Of a stretch of 64,000 bases of DNA, positions 9,676-19,406 are shown one piece after another. The stretch lies in contig JBCCGR010000013.1 in the NCBI GenBank assembly GCA_039029195.1, positions 1 through 64,000 of the forward strand. The letters run 5' to 3'. Each line of letters opens with the position of its first letter. Positions within the stretch are counted from its first letter, which is position 1. This DNA is from JBCCGR01 sp039029195 (GTDB lineage Bacteria; Pseudomonadota; Alphaproteobacteria; Rhizobiales; Rhizobiaceae). The notes beneath the pieces were generated by a model. The model did not search any database and had not been told where the DNA came from. It saw only the letters and a list, made by a program, of their open reading frames with translations. The position numbers and the translations under genes are program-made.

Positions 9676-11940
9676 CTAATAGGGAATCGAGTTTGCGTCC
9701 GCAAAATGCGAAATGATTGCTCCCAAATCCGTCCGTCCGGCGTCGGCGGCAAGCGCTTCGTCGCAGATCCGCGTAAGCTCGTTCAGATCAAGCGACGTCA
9801 ACATGGCCTTTACCGGTCCGATGGCTGCAGGCGGCATCGATACAGAACGGAAGCCAATTGCAAACAACGCCATTGCCGACAGCGGTCGTCCTGCAATTTC
9901 TCCACATAAGTGAACAGGCGTATCGTTGCGTTTTCCGGCGTCTACAATGGACTTTAGAGCACGCATAAACGGCACAGAAACGGGATTGTACCGATCCGCC
10001 ATCAGACTGTTGGTGCGGTCACTGGCAGCCATGAATTGGAACAGATCGTTTGACCCGACAGATACGAAATCTACCCGGCTCATCAATTCATCAAGTTGCC
10101 ACAGCAAATGTGGCACCTCAATCATCGACCCAAGCAGAATATCAGATGGCGGTGGGGTTCCAAACTTCTCAACCAGGCCGGCTTCCTTGTTGAGCATGGC
10201 CCGGACTTTATCGATCTCATCAACCTCTGTTGTCATCGGCACCATCAGTCGCAGTTCGCGACCCGACGCCGCCCGCAAAAGCGAGCGCAGCTGAACCCGC
10301 ATGAGACCAGGTCGATCAATCGCAAACCGAACCGCACGCCATCCAAGGGCCGGGTTCTCCTCGGCAACAGAGTTCAGATATGGCAGCACCTTATCGCCGC
10401 CAACATCCAGCAGCCGAAACGTTACAGGGCGGTTGCCAGCCGCCTCAAGCACAGTGGAGTAGAATTTCTGCTGCTCCTTCAGCTTCGGCAATGCCTCGGC
10501 AATCATGAACTGCAGTTCAGTGCGAAACAGGCCGATTCCATGTGCGCCGGACAGGTCGAGTTGCGGCAAATCCACTGAAAGTCCGGCATTCATCAGCAAT
10601 TCGATTTCGATGCCATCTTTTGTTCGCGAGGGCTGATCGCGCAGCGCCGCATATTGTTCCTGCCGTCGGGCCTGAAAACGCACCTTTTCCACGTAGGCCG
10701 CTTCGACATCGCCTGCCGGTCGCAGATGTACAATACCATCTGTTCCATCGACGATGATGGCGTCACCATTCTCACAGCGTGAAACAATACCGGCCGCTTG
10801 GCCCACTGGAATGCCAAGTGCACGGGCGACAATCACCACATGGCTGGTTGCGGTTGCATGCTCAAGAACAAGGCCGCGCAGTCCGGCCCGATCATAGTCG
10901 AGAAGCTCCGCTGCACCCATGTTGCGGGCAACAACAATTGCGTCCTTTGGCGCGCCGTCCGTCAGTGCGCCCTGGGATTTACCCATCAACTGCCGGAGCA
11001 ATCGCCGAGCCAGGTCTTCAAAGTCGTGTAACCTCTCGCGCATGAAGGGATCGGAAAGCCCGTACATGCGTGTTCGATTTTCACTTTGAACTTTCTCAAC
11101 CGCTGCTTCAGCGGTCAGACCATTGACGATGGCCTCATCCATTCTTCGAACCCAGCCACGGTCATTGGCATACATGCGATAGACTTCCAGAATATCGCGA
11201 TGCTCACCGTTGTCGGCCATGTCGCCACGCGTGAGCATATGGTCAATGGATATACGCAGTCCCGCAAGCGCCTCTTTCAAACGCTCAAGTTCGCGGTCGG
11301 CATCTTCGTTGAACAGATTTGTGACCACCACGCGCGGCTCATGAAGCACAACATGGCCAAGTCCGATCCCATCGGACAAGGCTGCACCCTCGACCATAAT
11401 CGGTCGTGTGAGATCGAGGCCGACACCCCGTGTGTTAAGTGCTTCCAGTTCTCCCGCCGCAACCAGTTCGGACAGAACCATCGCCGAAGTCTCCAATGCT
11501 TCGACTTCTTCTTCCCCATACTCCCTGTTGACCTTGTTCTGAACAACAACGACTCCGAGCGAGCGGCCCGCCCGCAACATCGGCACGCCCAAAAACGAGC
11601 TGTAAATTTCTTCTCCGGTTTCCGGCAGGTAGGCAAACGCTGGATGGCTTTGTGCATCCTTCAAATTGAGCGGTTTCGCCTGGGCTGCAATGGTTCCAAC
11701 CAGTCCCTGACCCAGCCGCAGAGAGGACTGGTGCACAGCTTCCGGATTCAGACCTTCAGTCGCGAAAAGTTCCAGCACGCCATCAGCACGCAAGGCATAG
11801 ACCGAGCAGACTTCCGCCACCAAATTGGCAGCGATAAGCTGAACAATCTTGTCAAGCCTTTCCTGCGGGCCAATCGGCTCTGCCATCACTTCGCGCAGGC
11901 GCTTCAGCAGCAACCGGGGCCCCGTCGCCGGGACTCTCAT
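9676..11940 (-). CDS. ptsP: Phosphoenolpyruvate-protein phosphotransferase PtsP (EI-Ntr)
   Basis: 754 residues. First enzyme of the nitrogen-related PTS: it takes phosphate from PEP and passes it to NPr. An N-terminal GAF domain (about 25-165) senses small molecules (glutamine in known homologues); then follow the EI N-terminal domain with the phosphohistidine region ATATSHVVIVAR (His near 367) and the PEP-binding barrel, ending with the HLCGEIAG active-site Cys motif. AGGAT precedes the ATG. It lies between lysC and prfA, the usual rhizobial order. Confidence 0.95.
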   Translation of the reverse strand: MRVPATGPRLLLKRLREVMAEPIGPQERLDKIVQLIAANLVAEVCSVYALRADGVLELFATEGLNPEAVHQSSLRLGQGLVGTIAAQAKPLNLKDAQSHPAFAYLPETGEEIYSSFLGVPMLRAGRSLGVVVVQNKVNREYGEEEVEALETSAMVLSELVAAGELEALNTRGVGLDLTRPIMVEGAALSDGIGLGHVVLHEPRVVVTNLFNEDADRELERLKEALAGLRISIDHMLTRGDMADNGEHRDILEVYRMYANDRGWVRRMDEAIVNGLTAEAAVEKVQSENRTRMYGLSDPFMRERLHDFEDLARRLLRQLMGKSQGALTDGAPKDAIVVARNMGAAELLDYDRAGLRGLVLEHATATSHVVIVARALGIPVGQAAGIVSRCENGDAIIVDGTDGIVHLRPAGDVEAAYVEKVRFQARRQEQYAALRDQPSRTKDGIEIELLMNAGLSVDLPQLDLSGAHGIGLFRTELQFMIAEALPKLKEQQKFYSTVLEAAGNRPVTFRLLDVGGDKVLPYLNSVAEENPALGWRAVRFAIDRPGLMRVQLRSLLRAASGRELRLMVPMTTEVDEIDKVRAMLNKEAGLVEKFGTPPPSDILLGSMIEVPHLLWQLDELMSRVDFVSVGSNDLFQFMAASDRTNSLMADRYNPVSVPFMRALKSIVDAGKRNDTPVHLCGEIAGRPLSAMALFAIGFRSVSMPPAAIGPVKAMLTSLDLNELTRICDEALAADAGRTDLGAIISHFADANSIPY

Positions 11941-12044
11941 CAGTCATATCCTGTTTGGGCGGTACCACGACTTCGCCCTGTCGATGAAACGGGTGCCCGA
12001 ATGGCGGATACCGTTCTCAGTTCCGGTTCTGACCGGAAAATCTG

Positions 12045-13298
12045 CTACTCTTTATCCAGACCATAAACGGAATGCAAAGTGCGCACCGCCAGCTCTGAAT
12101 ACGCCGCATCTATCAGGATGGATATCTTGATTTCCGACGTTGTGATGGCGCGAATGTTGATATTTCGGTCCGAAAGCGCCTTGAATGCGGTGGCAGCAAC
12201 GCCAGCATGTGAACGCATTCCAATGCCAATGACAGACACTTTCACCATACCAGCATCGCTTTGAATGACTTGAAATCCCACCTCGTCCTTGGCGCTCTCA
12301 AGTGTTGCGAGCGCTTTGTCGAGATCGGCGTTTGGTACGGTAAATGTCATGTCGGTAACCGAACCGTCTTCCGAAACATTCTGGACGATCATGTCGACAT
12401 TCACATGGGCATCGGCCAGAGGTCCGAAAACGGCGGCGGCGACGCCGGGCTTATCCTCAACCCGTCGCAATGATATCTGGGCTTCATCCTTGGCGTAGGC
12501 AATGCCGGTTACGGTTTGCTGTTCCACGATTTCATCCTCATCACAAATCAGGGTGCCCGGGGGCTGGTTGCTACCGGTCGAATCTATTGAGGCCGGATCA
12601 TCAAAGCTTGAACGCACAAAAACCCGCACCTGATGCACCATGGCGAGTTCAACGGAACGCACCTGTAGTACTTTTGCCCCCAGCGAGGCCATTTCGAGCA
12701 TCTCTTCAAACGCCACGCGCTCAAGCCGGCGCGCACTCGGCTCAACGCGAGGGTCGGTGGTGTAAACGCCATCCACATCGGTGTAGATATCGCATCGATC
12801 CGCCTCAATCGCAGCAGCAAGCGCCACAGCGCTCGTGTCCGATCCACCACGACCCAGCGTGGCGATACGATTGTCAGGGCCGATACCCTGAAATCCTGCA
12901 ACAACCGCCACCTGATCGGTTTCAAAACGGCGAACAATTTCGCTCGCATCAATGTCCGCAATGCGGGCTGCACCATGAGAACCATCGGTTTTCACCGGAA
13001 TCTGCCAGCCGAGCCAGGACCGCGCATCAATGCCATTGTTCTGCAGCACCAGCGCCAAAAGCCCGGCGGTGACCTGCTCGCCGGACGCCACGACAGCATC
13101 ATACTCTCTTGCATCATGAATAGGCGAAGCCTGACGGGTCCACTCGACCAACTCATTGGTCTTGCCGGCCATTGCGGACACAACCACAGCAACCTCATGA
13201 CCCGCAGCAACTTCACGGCCCACGTGGGCGGCGACGTTGCGAATACGGTCCAGATCGGCAACAGATGTGCCGCCAAATTTCAGAACAAGTCGGGACAT
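12045..13298 (-). CDS. lysC: Aspartate kinase
   Basis: 417 residues from the ATG at 13298 (MSRLVLKFGGTSVAD), the canonical start; an upstream in-frame TTG at 13334 is less likely. It phosphorylates aspartate, the first step to lysine, threonine, methionine and diaminopimelate. KFGGTS is the ATP-binding motif, GRGGSDTSAVALA lies mid-protein, and two C-terminal ACT domains (about 265-417) bind the feedback inhibitor. The diaminopimelate genes dapD and dapE occur about 20 kb away. Confidence 0.97.
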   Translation of the reverse strand: MSRLVLKFGGTSVADLDRIRNVAAHVGREVAAGHEVAVVVSAMAGKTNELVEWTRQASPIHDAREYDAVVASGEQVTAGLLALVLQNNGIDARSWLGWQIPVKTDGSHGAARIADIDASEIVRRFETDQVAVVAGFQGIGPDNRIATLGRGGSDTSAVALAAAIEADRCDIYTDVDGVYTTDPRVEPSARRLERVAFEEMLEMASLGAKVLQVRSVELAMVHQVRVFVRSSFDDPASIDSTGSNQPPGTLICDEDEIVEQQTVTGIAYAKDEAQISLRRVEDKPGVAAAVFGPLADAHVNVDMIVQNVSEDGSVTDMTFTVPNADLDKALATLESAKDEVGFQVIQSDAGMVKVSVIGIGMRSHAGVAATAFKALSDRNINIRAITTSEIKISILIDAAYSELAVRTLHSVYGLDKE

Positions 13299-13555
13299 GA
13301 TTTTGAGCGGGACCCGGAAGTCGGCGTGGTTCAATAAAAAAGCTCCAGAGTGCGGAGCGGATTGCGCGCCTCTTAGCCAACTTCCAACCCGTCTGCAAGA
13401 ATTGGATCACGGCGATCTTCATGTCTGCTCACCAAACAGGGTGAACCGAACAGGATAAATCCGACCCCGTGTCGCATTGATTTTCAGTTGATCTGGCTTC
13501 CAAATAGGGACCGTATGAATGGCAATACCTTGCCTCAACCACAAGCGAGTGCCCC

Positions 13556-14302
13556 ATGGCTGACCAGGCATCATCAACCACCATCGATCCTGCTGAGCTC
13601 GAAAAATTCAACGCCATGGCGGCTGAATGGTGGGACCCGTCCGGCAAGTTCAAACCGCTCCATAAATTCAATCCGGTTCGGTTGCGTTACATCCGGGAGA
13701 AAGTTTGCGAACATTTCGAACGAGATGCGAAGTCGGCAGATGCGCTTGCGGGACTGCGGGTTCTCGATATTGGTTGCGGTGGTGGTCTCCTCAGCGAACC
13801 AATGGCGCGCATGGGCGCGGATGTAACAGGCGCGGATGCTTCTGAAACCAACATCGAGATCGCGAAGATCCACTCATCACAGTCCGGTGTGAACGTGACC
13901 TATCAGGCAACAACCGCCGAAGCACTGGCGGCAGCAGGGGAACGATTCGACATCATTTTGAATATGGAAGTGGTGGAGCATGTGGCGCATGTTCCGCTCT
14001 TCATGTCCGCTTGCTGTGAGATGGTAAAACCGGGTGGACTGATGTTCGTTGCAACAATTAACCGAACAGCCAAGGCCCGGGCGCTGGCAATATTTATGGC
14101 GGAACAGGTTTTAAGATGGCTTCCCAGGGGAACCCACGAGTTTGAAAAACTGGTGAAGCCTGAAGAGCTTAAAGCCTGTATCGACGCAGCCGGGATGAGC
14201 GTTATCGACAGCACTGGCGTGTTCTACAACCCGCTCAAAGCCAGTTGGAATCGGTCTCGCGATTTGGATGTGAATTACATGCTGTTGGCAGAGCGGCCCT
14301 GA
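13556..14302 (+). CDS. ubiG: Ubiquinone biosynthesis O-methyltransferase UbiG
   Basis: 248 residues. A SAM-dependent methyltransferase performing both O-methylations of ubiquinone synthesis. The family N-terminus (AEWWDPSGKFKPLHKFNPVR, about 23-42) and SAM-binding motif VLDIGCGGG (69-77) are clear, and NMEVVEHV follows as the acidic post-I region. It diverges from lysC with about 250 bp between the starts. Confidence 0.96.
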   Translation: MADQASSTTIDPAELEKFNAMAAEWWDPSGKFKPLHKFNPVRLRYIREKVCEHFERDAKSADALAGLRVLDIGCGGGLLSEPMARMGADVTGADASETNIEIAKIHSSQSGVNVTYQATTAEALAAAGERFDIILNMEVVEHVAHVPLFMSACCEMVKPGGLMFVATINRTAKARALAIFMAEQVLRWLPRGTHEFEKLVKPEELKACIDAAGMSVIDSTGVFYNPLKASWNRSRDLDVNYMLLAERP

Positions 14303-14808
14303 GCGCCGATTTTCCGGCCTTACTCATTCACCACTCACTGGCGCCGCTCCCCAGTTCAGTCTCAAATTTCGAGATTTGAAAATTATCTGGCTTGATTGTC
14401 ATTTGACAACATGATCAGATCGATGGGTCGGCAGTTCAACAATCAATAATGTCGACAGGGAATGAGTAATGGTGATTCAGGTGCCGCATCACCGCGGGAC
14501 ACTTGGGGGTTGCGTGACAGAGCCGGTTCTGAACGTATCGGATCTACAGAAAAGATATAACCAATCGAATTGGTCATCCAGTGTCGACAGCGGCATTGGC
14601 GGCTGCGTTGGTATCGTCCGAACCACCACTTTCCAAATCAGCTCCGTCTTCGACAATGGCAGCAGCAGATTGAGAGCGTTGCTGGAAGTTGTCGTTTCCT
14701 GGATCACGATAGAACCTCAGAAAACATCAGCTTCTCGCGCACGGACCAATGATCTCCGTGCGTTGCCCGAACAATTCCAATGAAACCAAACGCAAAGGGA
14801 GAACTCGA
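14303..14808. other. 506-bp gap with an unconvincing GTG-started reading frame
   Basis: No confident gene. A GTG at 14514, preceded by GGGGG, opens a frame ending at 14783 whose first residues VTEPVLNVSDLQKRY look like the start of an ABC-transporter ATPase, but no Walker A or other motif follows in any plus frame. The rest is presumed leader/promoter DNA for the binding-protein gene. It may be a decayed ATPase remnant or coincidence. Confidence 0.4.
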
Positions 14809-16509
14809 ATGCGATCATTGAAAAAAACACTGTTGATGACAGCGGCTGCCGCCGTCATGGCATCAACAGCCCATGCCGAACGAGGCAGTGATGGCAATCT
14901 CAACATCCTGTACTGGCAGGCTGCTTCAATCCTGAACCCCTATCTGTCAGGCGGCACCAAGGACATTGAGGCGTCTTCAATGGTTATCGAGCCATTGGCC
15001 TACTACGATGAAAACGGAAACATGGTCACTGCTCTGGCAGCCGAGATTCCCACTGTTGAAAATGGCGGTGTGTCCAAAGACCTGACATCCATCACTTGGA
15101 AACTGAAGCAAGGTGTAAAGTGGTCGGACGGATCAGCCTTCACCGCAGGTGATGTTGCATTTACTGCAGCTTACTGCCTCGACCCATCCGGCGGCTGTCA
15201 GCAATCGGCAAAGTTCACCGACGTGACTTCGGTGGAAGCCGTTGATGATCACACGGTGAAGATCACGTTTGGTGTTCCAAAGCCTTTCCCATACGGCCCG
15301 TTTGTTGGCACCACCACGCCAATCCTTCAAAAAGCCCAGTTTGAAAACTGCATGGGTGCCAAGGCTCCGACCTGCACAGACGCAAACTTTGGTCCGCACG
15401 GCACTGGCCCATTCACAGTGACGGAATTCAAAGCAAACGACGTTGTTACCTTTGCTGCAAACACGAATTACCGCGAAGAAGGCAAACCAGCCTTTGCAAC
15501 GGCGACATTCAAGGGTGGCGGGGATGCAGCTTCTGCCGCGCGCTCCGTTCTGGAGACTGGCGAGTTTGACTATGCCTGGAACCTGCAGGTCGAACCTGAG
15601 GTTCTGAGCCAGATGGCTGCGGCCGGCAAAGGCAAGATTGTTACGTCTTTCGGCACATCCGTCGAACGCCTGATGGTGAATTTCACCAACCCAAGCGCTG
15701 ACCTTGGTGACGAGCGTGCAACCGTCAAGCATGCGCACCCATTCCTGAGCGATCCTGCTGTTCGCAAAGCCCTGTCCATGGCAATCGACCGCCAGATACT
15801 GGTGGATGCCGGGTACGGTGCGGCAGGTCAGGTCACCTGTAATGTGCTTCCTGCTCCAGCAATCTATGCTTCGACGGCAAATGATGATTGTAAAAAGCAG
15901 GATGTGGCTGGCGCCAACAAGCTGCTCGACGACGCCGGTTGGGCGAAAGGCTCTGATGGCATTCGCGCCAAGGACGGCGTTCGCCTTTCGATCCTGTACC
16001 AAACCTCAACCAACTCGGTTCGTCAGGGCACACAGGCTTTCATCAAGCAGATGTGGGCAGAAATCGGTGTTGAAACCGAGCTGCGCAACATTGATGCTGC
16101 TGTGTTCTTCGGTGGTGACCAGTCGAGCCCTGACACTTTCCAGAAGTTCTTTGCTGATATCGAAATGTACACCAACAACTTCGACGGCACAGACCCTGAA
16201 AAGTACATGGCGAACTGGCACTGCAACCAGATTCCAGCGCCCGGCAATCAATGGCTCGGCAACAACATGCCGCGTTACTGCAATGAAGAGTACAATGCTC
16301 TCGTTGCTGAAATGGGCAAAACCGCTTCCCTCGAGAAGCGAGCAGAACTTGCCAAGAAAATGAACGACATGCTGATGCAGGCAGGTGCTATGATTCCGCT
16401 CATTCACCGTGGTGATGTATCTGCACACTCCGTCACTCTTGACGGCGTGAAGATGAATTCCTGGGATTCCGAGCTTTGGAATGTTCAGGACTGGTCACGC
16501 AAGAAGTAG
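14809..16509 (+). CDS. Peptide/opine-type ABC transporter substrate-binding protein
   Basis: 566 residues from the ATG at 14809 (AAGGGAG 8 nt upstream). A Sec signal peptide covers residues 1-23 (cleavage after AHA). The mature part is a solute-binding family 5 protein: LKQGVKWSDGSAFTAGDV is the family signature, and RKALSMAIDRQILVDAGYG marks the second lobe. It delivers peptides or similar solutes to the permeases encoded next. Substrate cannot be told from sequence. A strong hairpin separates it from the permease genes, as is common where the binding protein is made in excess. No ATPase gene lies in this cluster. Confidence 0.9.
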   Translation: MRSLKKTLLMTAAAAVMASTAHAERGSDGNLNILYWQAASILNPYLSGGTKDIEASSMVIEPLAYYDENGNMVTALAAEIPTVENGGVSKDLTSITWKLKQGVKWSDGSAFTAGDVAFTAAYCLDPSGGCQQSAKFTDVTSVEAVDDHTVKITFGVPKPFPYGPFVGTTTPILQKAQFENCMGAKAPTCTDANFGPHGTGPFTVTEFKANDVVTFAANTNYREEGKPAFATATFKGGGDAASAARSVLETGEFDYAWNLQVEPEVLSQMAAAGKGKIVTSFGTSVERLMVNFTNPSADLGDERATVKHAHPFLSDPAVRKALSMAIDRQILVDAGYGAAGQVTCNVLPAPAIYASTANDDCKKQDVAGANKLLDDAGWAKGSDGIRAKDGVRLSILYQTSTNSVRQGTQAFIKQMWAEIGVETELRNIDAAVFFGGDQSSPDTFQKFFADIEMYTNNFDGTDPEKYMANWHCNQIPAPGNQWLGNNMPRYCNEEYNALVAEMGKTASLEKRAELAKKMNDMLMQAGAMIPLIHRGDVSAHSVTLDGVKMNSWDSELWNVQDWSRKK

Positions 16510-16522
16510 ACCTGTCGTCACG

Positions 16523-16560
16523 ATCACCCGCAATCCTTGTGGATTGCGGGTGATTTCTTT
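16523..16560 (+). terminator. Strong hairpin between binding protein and permease genes
   Basis: ATCACCCGCAATCC and GGATTGCGGGTGAT make a perfect 14-bp stem with a TTGT loop, followed by TTCTTTC. It sits 14 nt after the stop codon. It probably acts as a partial terminator or 3'-end stabiliser, so that binding-protein mRNA exceeds permease mRNA. Confidence 0.75.
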
Positions 16561-16613
16561 CATCAAAACAAGAGCCTGAGTTCGCAATCAGGCCTATTGC
16601 GCAGGGGCTGCGT

Positions 16614-17627
16614 ATGCTGAATTACACCATGAGGCGGCTGTTCTTCGCCGTACCCACACTGCTGGTGATCAGCTTCATCATCTTTGCCATTCTGGACCTT
16701 GCCCCGAATGATCCAACCGGCAATTTACCACTTACAATTCCTGCTGAAGTTCGCGCGCAAATTCGCGAAAGCCTCGGTTTGGGCGAACCATTTGTCATTC
16801 GTTATTTCAAATGGCTTGAGCAGTTCTTTATCAACGAACCCCTCAATCTGCTTCATCAGTGGACCGGTTGGGAGATGTTCGCATCAGATGACCGGTTGCG
16901 CGTAACATCCTGGCAGACCCGCGGCCCCGTTGTTGACCTGATTGCGGAGCGCATGCCGCAAACACTATGGGTGGTTGGCCTTTCTTATGTGGTCGGCATT
17001 CTGATCGCCGTACCTATCGGCGTGATTTCCGCCTACAAGCAATATTCTATTTTTGACCAGATTGGCACATTCATCTCGATGGTCGGCTTTTCTGTTCCGA
17101 CCTTCTTTACAGGCGTCCTTCTGATCGTCGTTTTTAGTGCGCAGCTCAACTGGTTGCCTTCGATCTATGATACGACCCTGGTTGTGAACAGTTGGTCGAG
17201 CTTCTGGCTGCAGGTGAAACAGATGATCATGCCTGTCATGGTGCTCGCCCTGTTCAATGCCGCCCAACTGTCTAGGTTCATGCGAGCATCCATGCTCGAC
17301 AATCTGAGCCAGGACTATGTCCGGACCGCCCGAGCCAAAGGCATCAAGGAATCAGCTGTCGTGCTGGTCCATGTGCTGCGAAATTCCATGATCCCTGTGG
17401 TCACTGTGATTGCACTTGGCATTCCGCAGATTTTCTCGGGCGCCATCATCACCGAGCAGATATTCAGGGTGAACGGGTTAGGGCAATTGCTCATTATCGC
17501 CATTCAGGGTGCGGACATCCCTACCGTCCAAACACTGACCTTCATATTTGCCGTGCTGATCGTGTTGTTCAATCTGATCGCAGATATTGCCTACGGCCTG
17601 CTTGATCCGAGGATTCGCTATGACTGA
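16614..17627 (+). CDS. ABC transporter permease, DppB/OppB type
   Basis: 337 residues. An inner-membrane permease with about six membrane segments beginning MLNYTMRRLFFAVPTLLVIS. The periplasmic loop after the first helix and the conserved EAA loop (DYVRTARAKGIKESAVVLVHVLRN) are typical of DppB-like proteins. It pairs with the next gene, whose start overlaps its last codons. Confidence 0.9.
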   Translation: MLNYTMRRLFFAVPTLLVISFIIFAILDLAPNDPTGNLPLTIPAEVRAQIRESLGLGEPFVIRYFKWLEQFFINEPLNLLHQWTGWEMFASDDRLRVTSWQTRGPVVDLIAERMPQTLWVVGLSYVVGILIAVPIGVISAYKQYSIFDQIGTFISMVGFSVPTFFTGVLLIVVFSAQLNWLPSIYDTTLVVNSWSSFWLQVKQMIMPVMVLALFNAAQLSRFMRASMLDNLSQDYVRTARAKGIKESAVVLVHVLRNSMIPVVTVIALGIPQIFSGAIITEQIFRVNGLGQLLIIAIQGADIPTVQTLTFIFAVLIVLFNLIADIAYGLLDPRIRYD

Positions 17628-18564
17628 TCAGGCAGTGCAAAACGAGCCGAACGAGATGGGCAACGCAGCGACCGCAACCGTCGGCGAACACCGTTCCCTT
17701 TGGGGCGATGTGTGGCGACAGTTCCGCCAACACAAAGGCGGTATGGCCGGCGTCATCGTTTTTTTCGGGATCATTTTGATCGTCGTTGTCGGACCTTTTT
17801 TCCACACGGTTGATCCTCAATATCTGGACTACAGAGCAAAAAATCTTGGCCCCACATGGGCGCACCCAATGGGGACGGACAACCTCGGACGGGATATGCT
17901 GGCGCAGGTCATGGCTGGCGGACAGGTGTCGCTGGCTGTTGGCGTAACCGCTATGCTACTGTCGCTTGTTCTTGGAACGGTGATTGGCGTGCTTGCCGGT
18001 TTTTTCAAATCTCTCGACGGCGCACTCATGCGTTTCACCGACCTGTTCCTTGCTCTTCCACTGCTGCCGCTGCTCCTTGTGATCATCATGCTGTTTCGGG
18101 ATGTGCTTCGAAACGCATTTGGCCCCGAGACAGGCATATTCTTGCTCATTGTCTTTGTGATCGGCATTACGAGCTGGATGCAGACCGCTCGAATTGTCCG
18201 TGGCGAAGTACTGGCGCTGAAAGAACGAGAGTTTGTTCTCGCAGCTCACTCCATTGGTACCCGCTCGCATCGCATCATCGGGCGCCACATATTTCCCAAC
18301 GTGTTGAGCCCGATAATGGTTTCAGCGACACTTGGAATTGCCAACGCAATCATCACCGAAAGTGCGCTTAGCTTCCTTGGCCTGGGCTTTCCATCAGACT
18401 TTCCGACTTGGGGGCGGCTCTTGTATGATGGTGTAAACTTCATCCAGATCACACCGTCCCGTGTTCTGTGGCCCGGGATCGCGATTTCTTTCACGGTACT
18501 GAGTGTGAACTATATGGGCGATGCAATTCGCGATGCGCTTGATCCAAGAATTCGCGGACGCTAA
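17620..18564 (+). CDS. ABC transporter permease, DppC/OppC type
   Basis: 314 residues from the ATG at 17620, which overlaps the previous gene by 8 bp (ATGACTGA), indicating translational coupling. Features of DppC-like permeases are present: cytosolic N-terminal extension, an early membrane helix (GVIVFFGIILIVVVGPFF), GTDNLGRDMLAQV, and an EAA loop (LAAHSIGTRSHRIIGRHIFPN). No ATPase subunit follows; the next gene is a Crp-family regulator. Confidence 0.9.
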   Translation: MTDQAVQNEPNEMGNAATATVGEHRSLWGDVWRQFRQHKGGMAGVIVFFGIILIVVVGPFFHTVDPQYLDYRAKNLGPTWAHPMGTDNLGRDMLAQVMAGGQVSLAVGVTAMLLSLVLGTVIGVLAGFFKSLDGALMRFTDLFLALPLLPLLLVIIMLFRDVLRNAFGPETGIFLLIVFVIGITSWMQTARIVRGEVLALKEREFVLAAHSIGTRSHRIIGRHIFPNVLSPIMVSATLGIANAIITESALSFLGLGFPSDFPTWGRLLYDGVNFIQITPSRVLWPGIAISFTVLSVNYMGDAIRDALDPRIRGR

Positions 18565-18710
18565 TCGGAACGGCTTACTGTCCACAACCCAAATTGCAAC
18601 CATGGGTTCTCTTGCCCACTAGGCGTCGCATGGCCTAACGTCTCGACGGTTGCGTTTGTGTAATAACAAATGGACCATCGGATTTCATAATCATTTATAA
18701 GACATTTGCC

Positions 18711-19394
18711 ATGCCCCGACTGTCTGATATCGACCTCTTTACCGATCTTAGTGAAGATCAAAATCAGCTCTACGGAAGCCGGTGCGTTTGGAAGGACTAT
18801 GCTGAAAACGAATTGGTGATTGATCATCACGATGACTCCACCGATGTCCGTTTCATCATCTCCGGCAAAGTGAGGATCATTGTCCGGGTTTCTGCCGGCA
18901 AGGAAGTGATTTTGAACGAAGCCAATGCCGGCGATTTTTTTGGTGAGATCGCAGCAATTGACGGCATGACCCGCTCGGCAAATGTAACCTCAATAACGCG
19001 TTCTCGCATGTGTATCATGCCGCGGCACGTGTTCATGGACGTTCTGGAAAAAGTGCCATCAGTGAATCGCCAGGTCATGCGCCGGCTGACCGGACTTGTG
19101 CGGCAGTTGAGTATTCGTCTTTCGGAATATTCGTTTCTACAGGCGAAACACCGGCTCTACGCGGAACTTCTCCGCCTTTCCTCAAAACGACCCGGACATG
19201 AGGGGCAAAGGTCGATAAGCCCTCCTCCAATACAAAGGGAAATCGCCGACCGAATCGCAAGCAGACGCGAGGTTGTGTCGCGTGAAATGAAAAATCTGGA
19301 ACGAGAGTCTGTTATCGAAAAGACCAGAGGTGCCCTCGTGATTCTCGACCCGGGAGAACTCAACCGTCGTATTGTTGATGGCTGGAACAACTAG
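18711..19394 (+). CDS. Crp/Fnr-family transcription regulator, CRP-like DNA specificity
   Basis: 227 residues. An N-terminal cyclic-nucleotide-binding barrel (about 5-120) carries a phosphate-binding cassette FFGEIAAIDGMTRSA in which Glu79, Arg88 and Ser89 match the cAMP-phosphate ligands of CRP. The C-terminal winged helix has recognition helix REVVSREMKNLE; Arg186, Glu187 and Arg191 align with the three DNA-contacting residues of E. coli CRP (RETVGR). No FNR iron-sulfur cysteine cluster is present. It is therefore predicted to bind cAMP or a similar nucleotide and TGTGA-type half-sites. TTTGT-N6-ACAAA at 18655-18670 lies just upstream. The nicotinamidase gene follows 12 bp later. Confidence 0.85.
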   Translation: MPRLSDIDLFTDLSEDQNQLYGSRCVWKDYAENELVIDHHDDSTDVRFIISGKVRIIVRVSAGKEVILNEANAGDFFGEIAAIDGMTRSANVTSITRSRMCIMPRHVFMDVLEKVPSVNRQVMRRLTGLVRQLSIRLSEYSFLQAKHRLYAELLRLSSKRPGHEGQRSISPPPIQREIADRIASRREVVSREMKNLERESVIEKTRGALVILDPGELNRRIVDGWNN

Positions 19395-19406
19395 AGCAAA
19401 AACCCA

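Noticed and set aside
11086..12066. 326-codon plus-strand reading frame
   Set aside because: Entirely antisense to ptsP, whose family match is strong; no start signal or recognisable domain.
14609..14745. Minus-strand Ala/Asp-rich frame in the 506-bp gap
   Set aside because: Protein-like composition but no ATG, GTG or TTG start and under 50 residues.
15133..16002. 289-codon minus-strand frame
   Set aside because: Antisense to the binding-protein gene; no domain.
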